A stretch of 48,715 nt of DNA from an uncultured Pirellulaceae bacterium (GCA_937928215.1 CALFWL010000080.1:1-48715), one strand, 5' to 3'. Shown: positions 20,109 through 29,595, counted from the stretch's first letter. Notes: a model not told the origin generated them from the letters alone. A program made the numbers and translations.

Positions 20109-20474
20109 ATGAATACGCAAGCAGTTGCCGACCGCCTGGTTCAGCTTTGCCGAGAAGGCAAAAACATGGAAGCCATCGAGGAACTTTATGCCGACGATGT
20201 CGTCAGCACCGAAGCCGACGGCGCCGCTGATCCGGTGACTCACGGTAAGGAAGCCGTTGCAAAAAAAAGTAGCGACTGGTTGGCCAATGTGCAAGAGTTT
20301 CATGGCGGCGGAGTCTCTGACCCAATCGTGGCCGGAGATTATTTTTCCTGCCGCATGGACTTTGATGTCACGTTCAAAGAACGCGAACGAATGCAGATGG
20401 AGGAAATCTGTGTCTTCCGAGTCTCAGGCGGAAAAATCACGTTTGAGCAGTTCTTCTACAACTTGCCCGGCTGA
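20109..20474 (+). CDS. NTF2-like / SnoaL-type protein
   Basis: This 121-aa protein fits the NTF2-like cone fold: an opening helix (AVADRLVQLCREGKNMEAIEE), LYADDVVSTEADG, a GKEAVAKKSSDW helix, and closing strands ICVFRVSGGKITFEQFFYN. Members of this superfamily include SnoaL-like cyclases, ketosteroid isomerases and many small-molecule-binding proteins of unknown role. No catalytic residues could be assigned. It has no signal peptide. It is convergent with the photolyase-flavoprotein gene, with 45 bp between stops. Confidence 0.8.
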   Translation: MNTQAVADRLVQLCREGKNMEAIEELYADDVVSTEADGAADPVTHGKEAVAKKSSDWLANVQEFHGGGVSDPIVAGDYFSCRMDFDVTFKERERMQMEEICVFRVSGGKITFEQFFYNLPG

Positions 20475-20519
20475 TTGGCTAGGCTTGCAGGCGGGCTGAT
20501 TGCCGGTGTCGGAACGTCT

Positions 20520-23015
20520 TCAGCTGAGTCGTTGTTTCTGCTGCGGTCGCGCTTCATTCTGTTCGTCAGCCGACAACGTTCCTAGGATTCTTCCTGCAGC
20601 TGCCATCCCGCTAAGGAAAGCCCCTTCAACGCGCGGCCCGCCCAACCAATCGCCGCAGCAACCGATACTCCTGTCATCACTGAATAATGTCCGTTCCGTT
20701 GCGGGATCGACGGGAATTGCGTGCCTCCAGCGATGAGCCTGCAAATGATTGGGTGATTGACTCGACAAGCCCGAGACACGCCAGAACTCGGCCAGCATTT
20801 CGGCTGCGATCTCATCCGCGTCGCGTTCGAGATTTTCAAGGCTCCATTGAGCCGTTGCGTGCAGCACCAGTGATTCACCGTGCTCCGTATCCCGCTGAGG
20901 CTTCGAACTATCTCGCGAGATCCAGCCGAGCAAAGATTCGTGGACAAAAGCGCCGGCCCAAGACGGACTCGCATCCAATGGCTTTCCTAGCCGGATCATC
21001 GTGGCCCACGACGGATTCATTTTGATGTGCTTGATTGCTTGGAGCATCGCGTCGCAGTGCTCCGTATTGAGCGTCGCCAACAAAGCGGATGCTTGTGGAG
21101 CGGGAATCGAAACAATCACGTGATCAAACGGTCCGTAAAGATTGTCGTCCGCATCTTGAAGATACAGTTGGTCACGCAGATCGCGGCTGATGTTCCTGAT
21201 CGTCGTGCGAAAGTTGATCTCCATCCCGCTTGCCAGATGTTCGACGACCGATCGCATGCCCGGCGTGCCCACGAAACGCTCGACCGAGTCAGATTTTTGC
21301 TCGAGCACTCCGTTCTTCATCACCACGATGGAGCCTGCCACCTCAGGCCATTTCGCCACAACTCCCTGCTGTCGCCATGAATTTACATGACGAGCGAATC
21401 GTTGGTCTCGAGCCGTGAAGTACTGGGCCCCGTGGTCGAAAACTGGTTGTCCTTCGCGACGACGAGTCGCCATCCGCCCACCCGCATGGCGGCTCTTTTC
21501 GAAAATGTTGACCTTCACGCCGTGGTCCAACAAAGTGCGAGCCGCGATCGTGCCGGACATGCCCGCGCCGATGATGGCGACTCGTGGGTTGGGCGAAAAC
21601 CGAGGCGTGGTGGCTTTGGTGGTGTATTTTTGAGTGTCGAGGCGTTGCGCATGTTGCTCCGCCGGTCGCGGTCGAACGGTGCCCAGGATCGGTCGCTCGG
21701 GTTCGAAGGGTCGATCGAATTGCCCCAGACACCATAGCAATCCTCCATAGGAAGCCGGGTCGCGACCATCGAGTGCATAGCGATGATTCAAGTCGATCAT
21801 CATGTGCAACGCGTTTTCCGGATCGGCTGTCCAGTTGAGAATCGCCTTCCCCCAAGTCATCCGCACATTGTTGTGCAGTTCGCCCTGCATCAGCAACGAT
21901 CGCTGGGCCGCATTCCAAAGTTCGTCGTCGGTTTGGGCTCGAGCGAGCTGTTCCCACGAATAGATGTTCGATCGCGGATCGTTTTGATGAGCCTTCAAAG
22001 TCTGCTGAGCCCACTGCGAAATCGCTGACCATTGGTCGTGGTCCTCACGGTGAAAGCAGAAATGGTGCGCCAGCTCTCGCCAAGTCAGCAATTCGTCCAG
22101 AAACTTTTCGCTGCCGGGGCCTTCAAAGGCGGCTGCTTCCCGAGCAATCCGCATCGGTGACACCATCCCATCGTGCAAATAGGGCGACATGCGACTGACT
22201 CCGTCGATCAACGCATTGTTTCGCTTTGATGCGTAGCCGCTCAAGCCGGACTGCTTGAAACTTTCCCAGCGTTGGTAGCCGGCCTCGCTTCCGCCGACGG
22301 TATCGACCACCGGTGCGACGGAGTGATCAATTTCGCATTGTGCGACCAGTTCGTTAACGGATTCGATTTCGAAATCAATTGGTTGAAAGGGTAACTTGGA
22401 AAGATCAAAGCGTTGGGCGTTGAGTTTCTGTTCAGGCCATGCCCTGTGCACTCGATCGGAATACAGGAGTTTGGTGGCCTTGCGAAACTCGAACGCGCGG
22501 GTGAACGGTTTGTCCGTCAGTTGCATCGGTACCACGCAAGCCGTGTCGACGCACACGATGGCGGTTTTCGTCTGAGCTCGTAGCGCTTTCAAGAATCTTC
22601 GAGGCGGGTCGACGGGCATGTCTTCCGTTACGACCAACACGGCTCGGTCCGCCAGATCGACCAAGTGCTTGGCATCGTCTTGGGGCGTTGCCAGATGAAA
22701 GGCGTAGCTGATGTTTACGCCGGAGAGTTGACACTGCACATCTGCGGCGCCTTGCAGCATGAAGGTGTGGTGTCGATCCGACGCGTATTGGTAATGTTGG
22801 GACAGGCCATGATAAACCAACAATGGCAGGTTTAACCGATTGGCCAAAGAGGCTGCGACATCAATCGCAGGGTTTTCTTCGGATCGAATCGCGGTCCTCA
22901 TCCAGTACAGGACCATTTCTCTGGCAGAACTCACGTGATCTGAAACCGCGCGGGTTCGTTCACGCAGATGTTCGGGCAGTTGGTCAAGCAGGCGGTCAAT
23001 TGAAAGCTCAGACAT
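20520..23015 (-). CDS. Class II photolyase fused to a renalase-like FAD oxidoreductase
   Basis: Residues 1 to about 460 form a class II CPD photolyase, which repairs UV pyrimidine dimers with light and FAD. Its class II hallmarks include MVLYWMRTAIRSEENPAID, SRMSPYLHDGMVSP, LLTWRELAHHFCFH and MQGELHNNVRMTWGKAILNW. After a short linker, residues from about 477 start a second flavoprotein with a Rossmann dinucleotide motif (VAIIGAGMSGTIAARTLLDHG), then EKSRHAGGRMATRR and DHGAQYFTARD, typical of renalase-like amine-oxidase-type FAD proteins. The C-terminal GDWLGGPRVEGAFLSG closes its FAD site. The frame is unbroken for 831 residues. Whether the second flavoprotein feeds electrons to the first is unknown. 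Confidence 0.88.
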   Translation of the reverse strand: MSELSIDRLLDQLPEHLRERTRAVSDHVSSAREMVLYWMRTAIRSEENPAIDVAASLANRLNLPLLVYHGLSQHYQYASDRHHTFMLQGAADVQCQLSGVNISYAFHLATPQDDAKHLVDLADRAVLVVTEDMPVDPPRRFLKALRAQTKTAIVCVDTACVVPMQLTDKPFTRAFEFRKATKLLYSDRVHRAWPEQKLNAQRFDLSKLPFQPIDFEIESVNELVAQCEIDHSVAPVVDTVGGSEAGYQRWESFKQSGLSGYASKRNNALIDGVSRMSPYLHDGMVSPMRIAREAAAFEGPGSEKFLDELLTWRELAHHFCFHREDHDQWSAISQWAQQTLKAHQNDPRSNIYSWEQLARAQTDDELWNAAQRSLLMQGELHNNVRMTWGKAILNWTADPENALHMMIDLNHRYALDGRDPASYGGLLWCLGQFDRPFEPERPILGTVRPRPAEQHAQRLDTQKYTTKATTPRFSPNPRVAIIGAGMSGTIAARTLLDHGVKVNIFEKSRHAGGRMATRRREGQPVFDHGAQYFTARDQRFARHVNSWRQQGVVAKWPEVAGSIVVMKNGVLEQKSDSVERFVGTPGMRSVVEHLASGMEINFRTTIRNISRDLRDQLYLQDADDNLYGPFDHVIVSIPAPQASALLATLNTEHCDAMLQAIKHIKMNPSWATMIRLGKPLDASPSWAGAFVHESLLGWISRDSSKPQRDTEHGESLVLHATAQWSLENLERDADEIAAEMLAEFWRVSGLSSQSPNHLQAHRWRHAIPVDPATERTLFSDDRSIGCCGDWLGGPRVEGAFLSGMAAAGRILGTLSADEQNEARPQQKQRLS

Positions 23016-23072
23016 GTTGCCGGAACCGTTTTACTGACGCTCAAGTAACGGCGTGATCCTGTCTGGCTTTGC

Positions 23073-23210
23073 TCAGGGAGCCACGACGGGCAACTCAATC
23101 GTCAACGGCGGTGGTGGAATGATCGCTTGAGAGTCCAGCTGAAACGTGACCTTGGCTACGCCGGACACCACACCTGAAGGGGCTCGAACCGAGCCCGAAA
23201 ATAGGCCGCC
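23073..23210 (-). other. In-frame coding continuation beyond a TGA
   Basis: After the TGA at 23211-23213 the same frame stays open for 45 codons and ends with TIELPVVAP and a second TGA (23073-23075). The residues continue the beta-strand-like pattern of the upstream gene. A hairpin with arms GGGCTC/GAGCCC and a GGTTC loop (minus-strand sequence, 23180-23196) starts 14 bases after the TGA. A nonsense mutation or sequencing error, stop read-through, or selenocysteine insertion are the alternatives. Confidence 0.55.
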
Positions 23211-23966
23211 TCAGCAAAACTGATCGAGGTCATAACGTTTGGTGATGGTTTTATCGGATTGAGTGGGGAATTCGATCGATGCTGTTGGGACCAGCGTGCC
23301 GGGAGCGGTGGTCGTCGTGTTGCTGCAAAACGTCTTTTCCGTCTGAATCTTGCATCTGACTCGCGGTGTTGAGATCGCCAATCGCAGGTCAACGCGAGGT
23401 CCGTCTGGCCCGGGCAACGCCAAACCATCGTCAAAGAATTCAAACGACAGTGGTCCGTCAAAATGCGCCCAACCGTGTTCTGCTGCCTGTGGGCGGACTG
23501 TGATCATTCCCGTCTGTTGGAACTTGATGGACTCTGGCTGATCGGGCTGGTGAACGTTCACGTTCAGAATGATGTGTTGCGGCATGGTTTCCGAAACGCT
23601 GTCGAGGCTCAATCCAACAACGGCTTTGGTCAGGCGATAGCGCGATCGACCGTCGGAGGATACCACTTGGAAAGTGTTGCCGCTGCTATTGAATTTTTCT
23701 GTTGGTTCGGGAAGTTTGTTGTTGTTGGCGTCAAAGAAAACATCGCGTCCGACAACGATAAAGTGAGCCAGGTTATCCGTGATCGGTTCTGCATCCGCGT
23801 CAGATCGACCTGGCGTAGAAGACGTGGGTGTTTTTTGATTGGATTGGGTGCCAAACACGGCATGACCATACAAAGGCTTTGGCCGCTGATTGAACGCCTG
23901 AGCGGCGAAGATGATTCCGGCGGCCACGAGTATGGCTATCAGAATGGAGAGTCGATTCGAAATCAT
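23211..23966 (-). CDS. Membrane-anchored hypothetical protein, possibly truncated by TGA
   Basis: The likely start at 23966 gives a 251-aa product with one N-terminal hydrophobic segment (LSILIAILVAAGIIFAAQ, residues about 6-23) acting as signal or anchor, followed by a Ser/Thr/Pro linker and a beta-rich domain (for example IILNVNVHQPDQPESIKFQQ). The ATG at 24017 is an alternative, but adds residues before the membrane segment. I do not recognise the family. The last residues before the stop (YDLDQFC) are followed in frame by 45 more plausible codons, so the C-terminus given here may not be the real one. Upstream on the same strand, but 252 bp away, are glycosyltransferases. Confidence 0.6.
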   Translation of the reverse strand: MISNRLSILIAILVAAGIIFAAQAFNQRPKPLYGHAVFGTQSNQKTPTSSTPGRSDADAEPITDNLAHFIVVGRDVFFDANNNKLPEPTEKFNSSGNTFQVVSSDGRSRYRLTKAVVGLSLDSVSETMPQHIILNVNVHQPDQPESIKFQQTGMITVRPQAAEHGWAHFDGPLSFEFFDDGLALPGPDGPRVDLRLAISTPRVRCKIQTEKTFCSNTTTTAPGTLVPTASIEFPTQSDKTITKRYDLDQFC

Positions 23967-24217
23967 TGGTCGCCAGTTCGTTCTGACAGTTTGTATCGAG
24001 ACGCCGTCGTGACGCATTCTGTACCAATTATCGTTGAACCAGGCTCAGAGAACTGCGAGACGGCAAACGAAACGCAGAAAATTCGCACGAATTTATTCAT
24101 GAGCGTGTGATAAATAAGTGTCGCCTTTCGATCCGCGAAAGTCACGTAAAATGTCGCTTTTGAGGAGGAAAAGGCGGTTTTAATGAACGCTCGGTCCTAA
24201 GTTGCTGTCAGAACGAG

Positions 24218-25372
24218 TCATGGCAAGTGGCTGGCCGAGCCCTGTTGTCGGCCTTCGTATAAATCCAGGTATCGGTGCACCATGACGTCGAGGGGAAAGT
24301 TTTGTTCTGCGAACGATTGTCCCTGAAGGCATAGCTGGTTGGCGGATTCGACCTGTTCGATCAAGTACTTGGTCCATCGAGCGAATTCATCGCGGGCTCC
24401 GAAATTGACCGCGAACCCCGTTTCCTGATGTCGAATCAGATCACTCGTCCCGCTTCCCAGCACGGAAATCGCGGGCGTGCTGGCCGCCATCGAGTGCAAC
24501 ATTGGCGAAGCGAGGGGCGTGATCAAGTTGGCGTTCCAGTAAACATCCGAGCCTAAAAACAGGTCGGCAGCGGTCAGTTTTTCGGGCGGCGAATCGAGAA
24601 TGTGGACGTGGCTTGCTGCTTCGGTTTGCGATGCGAATTTTCTCAGACGAGTCTTTTGATTGCCTCGGCCAACGATCAACAGATGGAAATCGTCACAGAT
24701 ACAGGTTAGCAGGTCCGTCGCCCACACGAGATCCTTCAAACGGAATCGTGGCTGTAGCGGCGCGAAGGTGGTGGCAAGGTAAATTGATTCGGGCAAACCA
24801 AGATAGTCGGTGAGATTGCGTTTCGCGTCGCTTCGACTGGACTTCTGATCGAGTGAAACGGCTGGTGGTATCAAAACGATTTGTTCTTCCGGGCAACCAG
24901 CATCGGTCAGGTGTTCGATCAGGCTCCGGTGCGGCACCACGACCGGACCTTTCCAAGTAGTGATACGATTTCTGAGCATCTGCCTGAAGTGGCTTAGCGG
25001 CATGGTCGGACTGGAGATTGTTTCCACGCGGTGAATGGACGGAAAGTTCTGGCTGGCCCAGGCGATCTCCAATCGAGCATTGGCGTCCCATGAGTGAACG
25101 ATGTCGGGCCGTAGCGATTTCAACAGTTCACCAATGGATCCCGCGAGGGCAACCGCATGATGAGGCGCCCTGCGTCGCTTCTGCGCTGGCCCGATTCCCA
25201 GCGAGTGAATGGTCACGTTGCTGATGCTGGTAGGCGAGCCGACGGGATCGCAGATCGCAGCGACATGCACGTCAAAGTGTTCACCGGCCAAGCCAGCGCT
25301 TAGTAAGCGTAGCTGCGACGAGTCCGATGGCAGTTGCAATGAGGGCGCGATGAATAGAAGGCGACGTTTCAC
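24218..25372 (-). CDS. Family 4-like glycosyltransferase
   Basis: This 384-aa GT-B-type enzyme is expected to transfer a sugar from a nucleotide sugar onto a glycan or lipid. The N-terminal Rossmann part begins LLFIAPSLQLPSDSSQLRLL and contains LRPDIVHSWDANARLEIAW. The C-terminal half has LLIVGRGNQKTRLRKFA, the donor-site region around SDVYWNANLITPLASPMLHSMA, and GSGTSDLIRHQETGF. The EX7E-type element is not exact, so it is a divergent member. It lies 71 bp downstream of a second glycosyltransferase on the same strand, suggesting that both work on the same polymer. Acceptor unknown. Confidence 0.85.
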   Translation of the reverse strand: MKRRLLFIAPSLQLPSDSSQLRLLSAGLAGEHFDVHVAAICDPVGSPTSISNVTIHSLGIGPAQKRRRAPHHAVALAGSIGELLKSLRPDIVHSWDANARLEIAWASQNFPSIHRVETISSPTMPLSHFRQMLRNRITTWKGPVVVPHRSLIEHLTDAGCPEEQIVLIPPAVSLDQKSSRSDAKRNLTDYLGLPESIYLATTFAPLQPRFRLKDLVWATDLLTCICDDFHLLIVGRGNQKTRLRKFASQTEAASHVHILDSPPEKLTAADLFLGSDVYWNANLITPLASPMLHSMAASTPAISVLGSGTSDLIRHQETGFAVNFGARDEFARWTKYLIEQVESANQLCLQGQSFAEQNFPLDVMVHRYLDLYEGRQQGSASHLP

Positions 25373-25443
25373 GATGGCAGATCAAAAGTTGGGGCGATGG
25401 AACATCATGTTCGACATCGTGATGTTCGGTAGGTTGATGCTGC

Positions 25444-26661
25444 CTATTCTACTGCGGAAAGCGACCGTTCCGCACCGGTGTAGAACGGTTTCAGGAAGCT
25501 CGACAGAATCTTTTGCGATTCGAATCGATTTTTGTTTGCATGGTACCCCGCGGTGCCGAGCCTTTGTCGGAGTTCCGGCTGCGAAAGTGCCTCGATCAGC
25601 GTATCCGCAATATGGTCGGTTTGTTGCGAATCGGCGATCAGCCCGGTCCGGTCATGTTGAATCAGGCCTTCGTGTTGGCTTTCGGGGCCAGCCAAGCAGC
25701 AGATGCCGGAAAGGAGTGCCTCGCCCAAGCGACTGTCGTATCCCGCGTGGCGTAGCGGGTGGACGTACAGATCTGCTGCCAGCAGAACTTCCGACAGGTC
25801 GTCGAAAAAGCCGGGCATGATCACCGAATAGACTAGGTCCAGTTCGTTGATTTCATCCCAAACCGTCTTGCCTGACGGTCCGTCGCCCAGAATCCACAGC
25901 CGAGCTTTCGGAAATTGGTGCAGGACCGACGGCCACGCTCGGACCAGATCCAGGACACCTGTGTCTCGGTACAGCGGAGCGGCACAAACGACCAGCGGTT
26001 GATCCGTTTCGATCGAGAGAACCGGGTGAGCATCACTGAGAGCGTTACGTGCTGCGTTTTGCTTGGCAAGAGTTCGCTGGTCTGGATGGGAGGCATTGAT
26101 CAGTTCTGGAACGACTTGAATTTTGTGGCCGCAGCTTAAGTTTCGACGTTCAAGTTCATCTCCTGTCTTTCGGCAATCAACCAGAATCGATGAAGCCATC
26201 TCAAAAACCTGGGCCTGTCTGGACGCGGTGTTTGTTCGTGAACGATCCGGCTCTAGAGATTGACCGTCCATCCGCACGACCAATGGTATTCGGTCGGAGA
26301 ACGCTCTGGCCGCCGTCCACGTTTCGTCATCGGCTCCGAAAGCCAAGACTCCATCCGGCTGAAAGTCGACGATGTGCCGCGACAACGGCCGAATGGCTCG
26401 AAGGGACGACCACGGACTCGACGCAGATTTTGGCAGGCGTCTGACGGGGACTTCGCCAAAGTGAAGGTTGGTAGGCCACGTCTTTTGCCAGCAGACTGTA
26501 AAGATCTCAACCGTGTGCCCTGCTGCGTCGATCGCTTGAGCCAGTCTGCCGATCGCCAGTTCGGTGGGGCCAGAAACCGGCCAGAATCGCCGGGCAATGA
26601 TCGCCAACCGTTTCGGTTTCCGGCCAGATTCTTTTGGTGCTGGTGCTGGCTCGATTTCCAT
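25444..26661 (-). CDS. Family 4 glycosyltransferase
   Basis: This 405-aa GT-B enzyme has LAIIARRFWPVSGPTELAIG at the start, the GT4-type ARLWILGDGPSGKTVWDEI near residue 270, and the donor-site signature YVHPLRHAGYDSRLGEALLSG (quoted in part) with its conserved E, followed by GPESQHEGLIQHDRTGL. It lies between hpt and the other glycosyltransferase gene, all on the minus strand; the spacing of 21 bp to hpt suggests co-transcription. Role in exopolysaccharide, lipopolysaccharide or surface glycan synthesis is inferred. No secretion signal is visible. Confidence 0.88.
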   Translation of the reverse strand: MEIEPAPAPKESGRKPKRLAIIARRFWPVSGPTELAIGRLAQAIDAAGHTVEIFTVCWQKTWPTNLHFGEVPVRRLPKSASSPWSSLRAIRPLSRHIVDFQPDGVLAFGADDETWTAARAFSDRIPLVVRMDGQSLEPDRSRTNTASRQAQVFEMASSILVDCRKTGDELERRNLSCGHKIQVVPELINASHPDQRTLAKQNAARNALSDAHPVLSIETDQPLVVCAAPLYRDTGVLDLVRAWPSVLHQFPKARLWILGDGPSGKTVWDEINELDLVYSVIMPGFFDDLSEVLLAADLYVHPLRHAGYDSRLGEALLSGICCLAGPESQHEGLIQHDRTGLIADSQQTDHIADTLIEALSQPELRQRLGTAGYHANKNRFESQKILSSFLKPFYTGAERSLSAVE

Positions 26662-26682
26662 GATCTTGATGGCAAGGGTGAA

Positions 26683-27228
26683 TCAGCTGGGCAGGTCTGC
26701 GGGGTCGAGGCAGGCCAGATAAGGCAGGTTTCGGTATTCGTCATTGTAATCCAGTCCGTAACCCACGACGAACTCATCCGGGATATCAAACGCGATGAAG
26801 TCGGGCTTCCAATCCACTTTCTGGCATCCGGTCTTCAGCAGCAGTACGGCAGACTTCAGGCTGGCAGGGCCAAGATCGTTCATCAGCTGAGTCACTTCAG
26901 CCAGCGTATGGCCGGTGTCGAAAATGTCATCGATCAGCAACACATCGCGCCCGGTGATGTCGAGCATCATTTCTGAATTGATCGTTAGGCGTCCTCGTTC
27001 GGAGCCTTGGTAGCTGCTGGTCTGGACAACGCCGACTCGCATGGGCATCTGAAGTTTTCGGATCAAGTCAGCCATCAACACGACGCTGCCGGTCAACACG
27101 CCGACGATTGTCAGCGGAGTGTCTCCGTAGGCTTCGTTGATTTGCCGAGCCAAGTCTTCGACCCCGGCGTTAAGCTGCTGTTCATCAAGTAAAGTTTTCA
27201 CGGCACTTTCAGATGGCGGAGGCGTCAA
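26683..27228 (-). CDS. hpt: Hypoxanthine phosphoribosyltransferase
   Basis: The enzyme salvages hypoxanthine (and often guanine) to IMP or GMP using PRPP. The PRPP-binding loop VLLIDDIFDTGHT is at about residues 95-107, TIVGVLTGSVVLMADLIRKL forms the first core segment, the flexible loop is QTSSYQGSERG, and FVVGYGLDYNDEYRNLPYLA ends the purine-binding region. At 181 aa the length matches the Hpt family. It sits on the minus strand between trpE (77 bp upstream) and a glycosyltransferase. Confidence 0.94.
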   Translation of the reverse strand: MTPPPSESAVKTLLDEQQLNAGVEDLARQINEAYGDTPLTIVGVLTGSVVLMADLIRKLQMPMRVGVVQTSSYQGSERGRLTINSEMMLDITGRDVLLIDDIFDTGHTLAEVTQLMNDLGPASLKSAVLLLKTGCQKVDWKPDFIAFDIPDEFVVGYGLDYNDEYRNLPYLACLDPADLPS

Positions 27229-27305
27229 TTGGGCTGATCGGACGAGGAGATTTCAGCTTGGTCTAAATTTCAGCTTGGTTTAATTAAGTTACGGTTTGCC
27301 TAGAG

Positions 27306-28841
27306 TTAATCTTTGTGGCGTTGGTTTTTGTGGCACGAGCTTGTTCGATCGTGCGTCATCTGGATCGCTCGAAGCAGGCCGCGAGCTTTATTCAAAGTCT
27401 CCTCGTATTCGCTGGAAGGATCACTATCAGCGACGATGCCCGCTCCGGCTTGAACGAATGCCGTATCGCCTTTGATGACCATGGTTCGCAATGCGATGCA
27501 GGTGTCCATGTTGCCCGAGTAATCGATGTAGCCGACCGCCCCTGCGTACGGGCCTCGTCGATGCGGCTCAAATTCGTCAATGATTTCCATCGCTCGAACT
27601 TTGGGCGCGCCCGATACGGTTCCGGCGGGTAAGCTGGCCATCAAGGCATCGAAGGCGTCTGTGTCTTTGCGAAGTTGTCCGGTGACGGTGGATGAAATGT
27701 GCATCACGTGGCTGTAGCGTTCGACGATCATGACATCGGGAATCTTGATTGAACCATACTGGGCGACTCGACCGACATCGTTGCGGCCTAGGTCGACCAG
27801 CATCACATGTTCGGCTCGTTCTTTTTCGTCGGCCAGCAGTTCCGTTTCCAGTGCGTCGTCTTGTTCGGGAGTGGCACCGCGAGGGCGGGTTCCCGCCAGC
27901 GGACGGACCGTCATTTCGTTATCGACCACGCGGCACATAATCTCGGGCGAACTGCCAACAAGAGTTGTGTCACCGCTGCGCACGAAGAACATAAACGGGC
28001 TGGGGTTCAGGATTCTCAGCGAGCGATAAATCTCGAACGGATCGCAATGAATTTTCAATTGCAATCGTTGGCTGAGTACCACTTGGAAAATGTCGCCTGC
28101 TTTGATGTACTCGATACAGTCCAGAACGGCCTGTTCGAATTGCGCTTGGGTGAAGTTCGATTGGTAGCCTTCGGGGTCGCGGTCGGGCAAGGTTGCATCG
28201 ACGCACGCCGAACCTTCGCTGGGCTGGTTCAACTGTTCGATCAAGTGGTCCAGGCGTTGGCAGGCATCGTGGTAGGCTCGCTCCGGTGAATCATGTTTTT
28301 CTGGCCACGCGAGTGCAATCGCGGTGATGGTCTTGGTGATGTGGTCAAATACCAGCATCGAGTCATAGAACGCGAACGACATGTCCGCCAATTCACGGTC
28401 GTCCTCGGGGGCGTCGGGGAGTGATTCGACGTATCTCACCACGTCGTAACCTGCGTATCCGATCGCTCCGCCAGTAAACGGCGGCAAGCCAGGCAATTCG
28501 GCAACTCGAACGCTACCCATGAATTTGCGTATCACGTCCAAAGGGTTGGGGGATTCGAACTCCTCAGCAGTGGTTTGGCCGTTCTCATTCACTTCGGTGA
28601 TGGTGACTTGATTGGCAAAAGCGGAGACCTCTTTGGTGGGGCGGGTCGCCAGAAAGCTGAAGCGACCGACGTTATCCCCACCCACAACGCTTTCGAACAG
28701 ACAGGCTGTCCCTCCGTCATCGATTTTCTGAAACGCGGAAACGGGTGTCAGGGAATCGGAAATCAACCGGCGGAACACGGGGATCGCGTCGTGAGCGTCC
28801 GCTAGCTGGCGGAAATGTTTCAGATCGGGAAGAACGGCCAT
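27306..28841 (-). CDS. trpE: Anthranilate synthase component I
   Basis: TrpE makes anthranilate from chorismate with ammonia supplied by TrpG, the first committed step of tryptophan synthesis. The 511-aa protein has the full chorismate-binding domain: GDIFQVVLSQRL, TLVGSSPEIMCRV, RPLAGTRPRGATPEQD, VDLGRNDVGRVA, LPAGTVSGAPKVRAMEIID and VQAGAGIVADSDPSSEYEET. The N-terminal region includes PFTGGAIGYAGYDVVRYVE; the short leucine/serine motif for tryptophan feedback (LLES in enterics) reads LFES here, so feedback control is plausible. No trpG or other trp gene is adjacent. A leader peptide could not be identified upstream. Confidence 0.95.
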   Translation of the reverse strand: MAVLPDLKHFRQLADAHDAIPVFRRLISDSLTPVSAFQKIDDGGTACLFESVVGGDNVGRFSFLATRPTKEVSAFANQVTITEVNENGQTTAEEFESPNPLDVIRKFMGSVRVAELPGLPPFTGGAIGYAGYDVVRYVESLPDAPEDDRELADMSFAFYDSMLVFDHITKTITAIALAWPEKHDSPERAYHDACQRLDHLIEQLNQPSEGSACVDATLPDRDPEGYQSNFTQAQFEQAVLDCIEYIKAGDIFQVVLSQRLQLKIHCDPFEIYRSLRILNPSPFMFFVRSGDTTLVGSSPEIMCRVVDNEMTVRPLAGTRPRGATPEQDDALETELLADEKERAEHVMLVDLGRNDVGRVAQYGSIKIPDVMIVERYSHVMHISSTVTGQLRKDTDAFDALMASLPAGTVSGAPKVRAMEIIDEFEPHRRGPYAGAVGYIDYSGNMDTCIALRTMVIKGDTAFVQAGAGIVADSDPSSEYEETLNKARGLLRAIQMTHDRTSSCHKNQRHKD

Positions 28842-29022
28842 TTAAGTTGACAGGTGATCGGTGGATAGTCGTGAAATACAGCAGAGTAAGTTGCTGGGTG
28901 CCGGTGGGCATTGAACCGAAGTGGTTTCCGACAACCTTGTAAGGCGGGATGGGCCAAGATAAAATTCGGCGGACGACCCATCAAATAATCTCGGTCGACC
29001 GATCCGAGCGAGAAATCATATC

Positions 29023-29538
29023 ATGAAATGCCAAAAGTGTGAGAAGCCTGCCACGTTTCACATCACCGACCTGACGGGGGACGAATTGCTGGCCCTCCAT
29101 CTGTGCCCGGACTGCGCGAAAGAGTACTTGCAGACGGAGGACAGCGAGGAACCTACCGCGCCGACGATGACCGGGATGCTCAATCAGCAGTTGAAATTGG
29201 AACAGACGGCAGAAGATCTGAAGGCGCTCGACGCGAGGAAATGCCCAATTTGCGGAATTTCGTTCTACGAGTTCCGTCACGCCGGTCGGCTGGGATGCCC
29301 GCATGACTACGTTTTCTTCGGGGATGAACTCGATCCGCTGCTGGTAAATGTGCACGGCGAAAGCAAGCACACCGGCAAAGAGCCCAAGCGCGGCGTCCGT
29401 GATGCCGAGTCGCAAACGGAGCTCATTCGCCTGCGTCGCGAGATGCGCGAAGTGATTGAACAGGAAGACTATGAGCGTGCAACCGAACTTCGCGATCAGA
29501 TTCGTACGATCGAAGGCGAGGGGCAGAGTGACCGTTAA
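29023..29538 (+). CDS. mcsA: McsA-like activator of protein arginine kinase
   Basis: The 171-aa protein has two zinc-binding CxxC pairs at the N-terminus (MKCQKCEKPATFHI and HLCPDCAKEY), a second pair-type segment CPICGISFYEFRHAGRLGCP, and a C-terminal UvrB/UvrC motif (LRREMREVIEQEDYERATEL). This is the architecture of McsA, which activates the McsB arginine kinase and is also a metal-stress protein in Firmicutes. mcsB follows 57 bp downstream on the same strand. The usual partners ctsR and clpC are not in the window. Confidence 0.93.
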   Translation: MKCQKCEKPATFHITDLTGDELLALHLCPDCAKEYLQTEDSEEPTAPTMTGMLNQQLKLEQTAEDLKALDARKCPICGISFYEFRHAGRLGCPHDYVFFGDELDPLLVNVHGESKHTGKEPKRGVRDAESQTELIRLRREMREVIEQEDYERATELRDQIRTIEGEGQSDR

Positions 29539-29595
29539 CAGAGTGGTCGTTAAAGAACGCAGTTTCATTGCTTCGATTGATCCCCGGGAGTCCAC

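Noticed and set aside
23156-23461. A 101-aa minus-strand gene overlapping the TGA region
   Set aside because: It is another frame of the membrane-anchored gene; the frame continuing after the TGA is the one with protein-like sequence.
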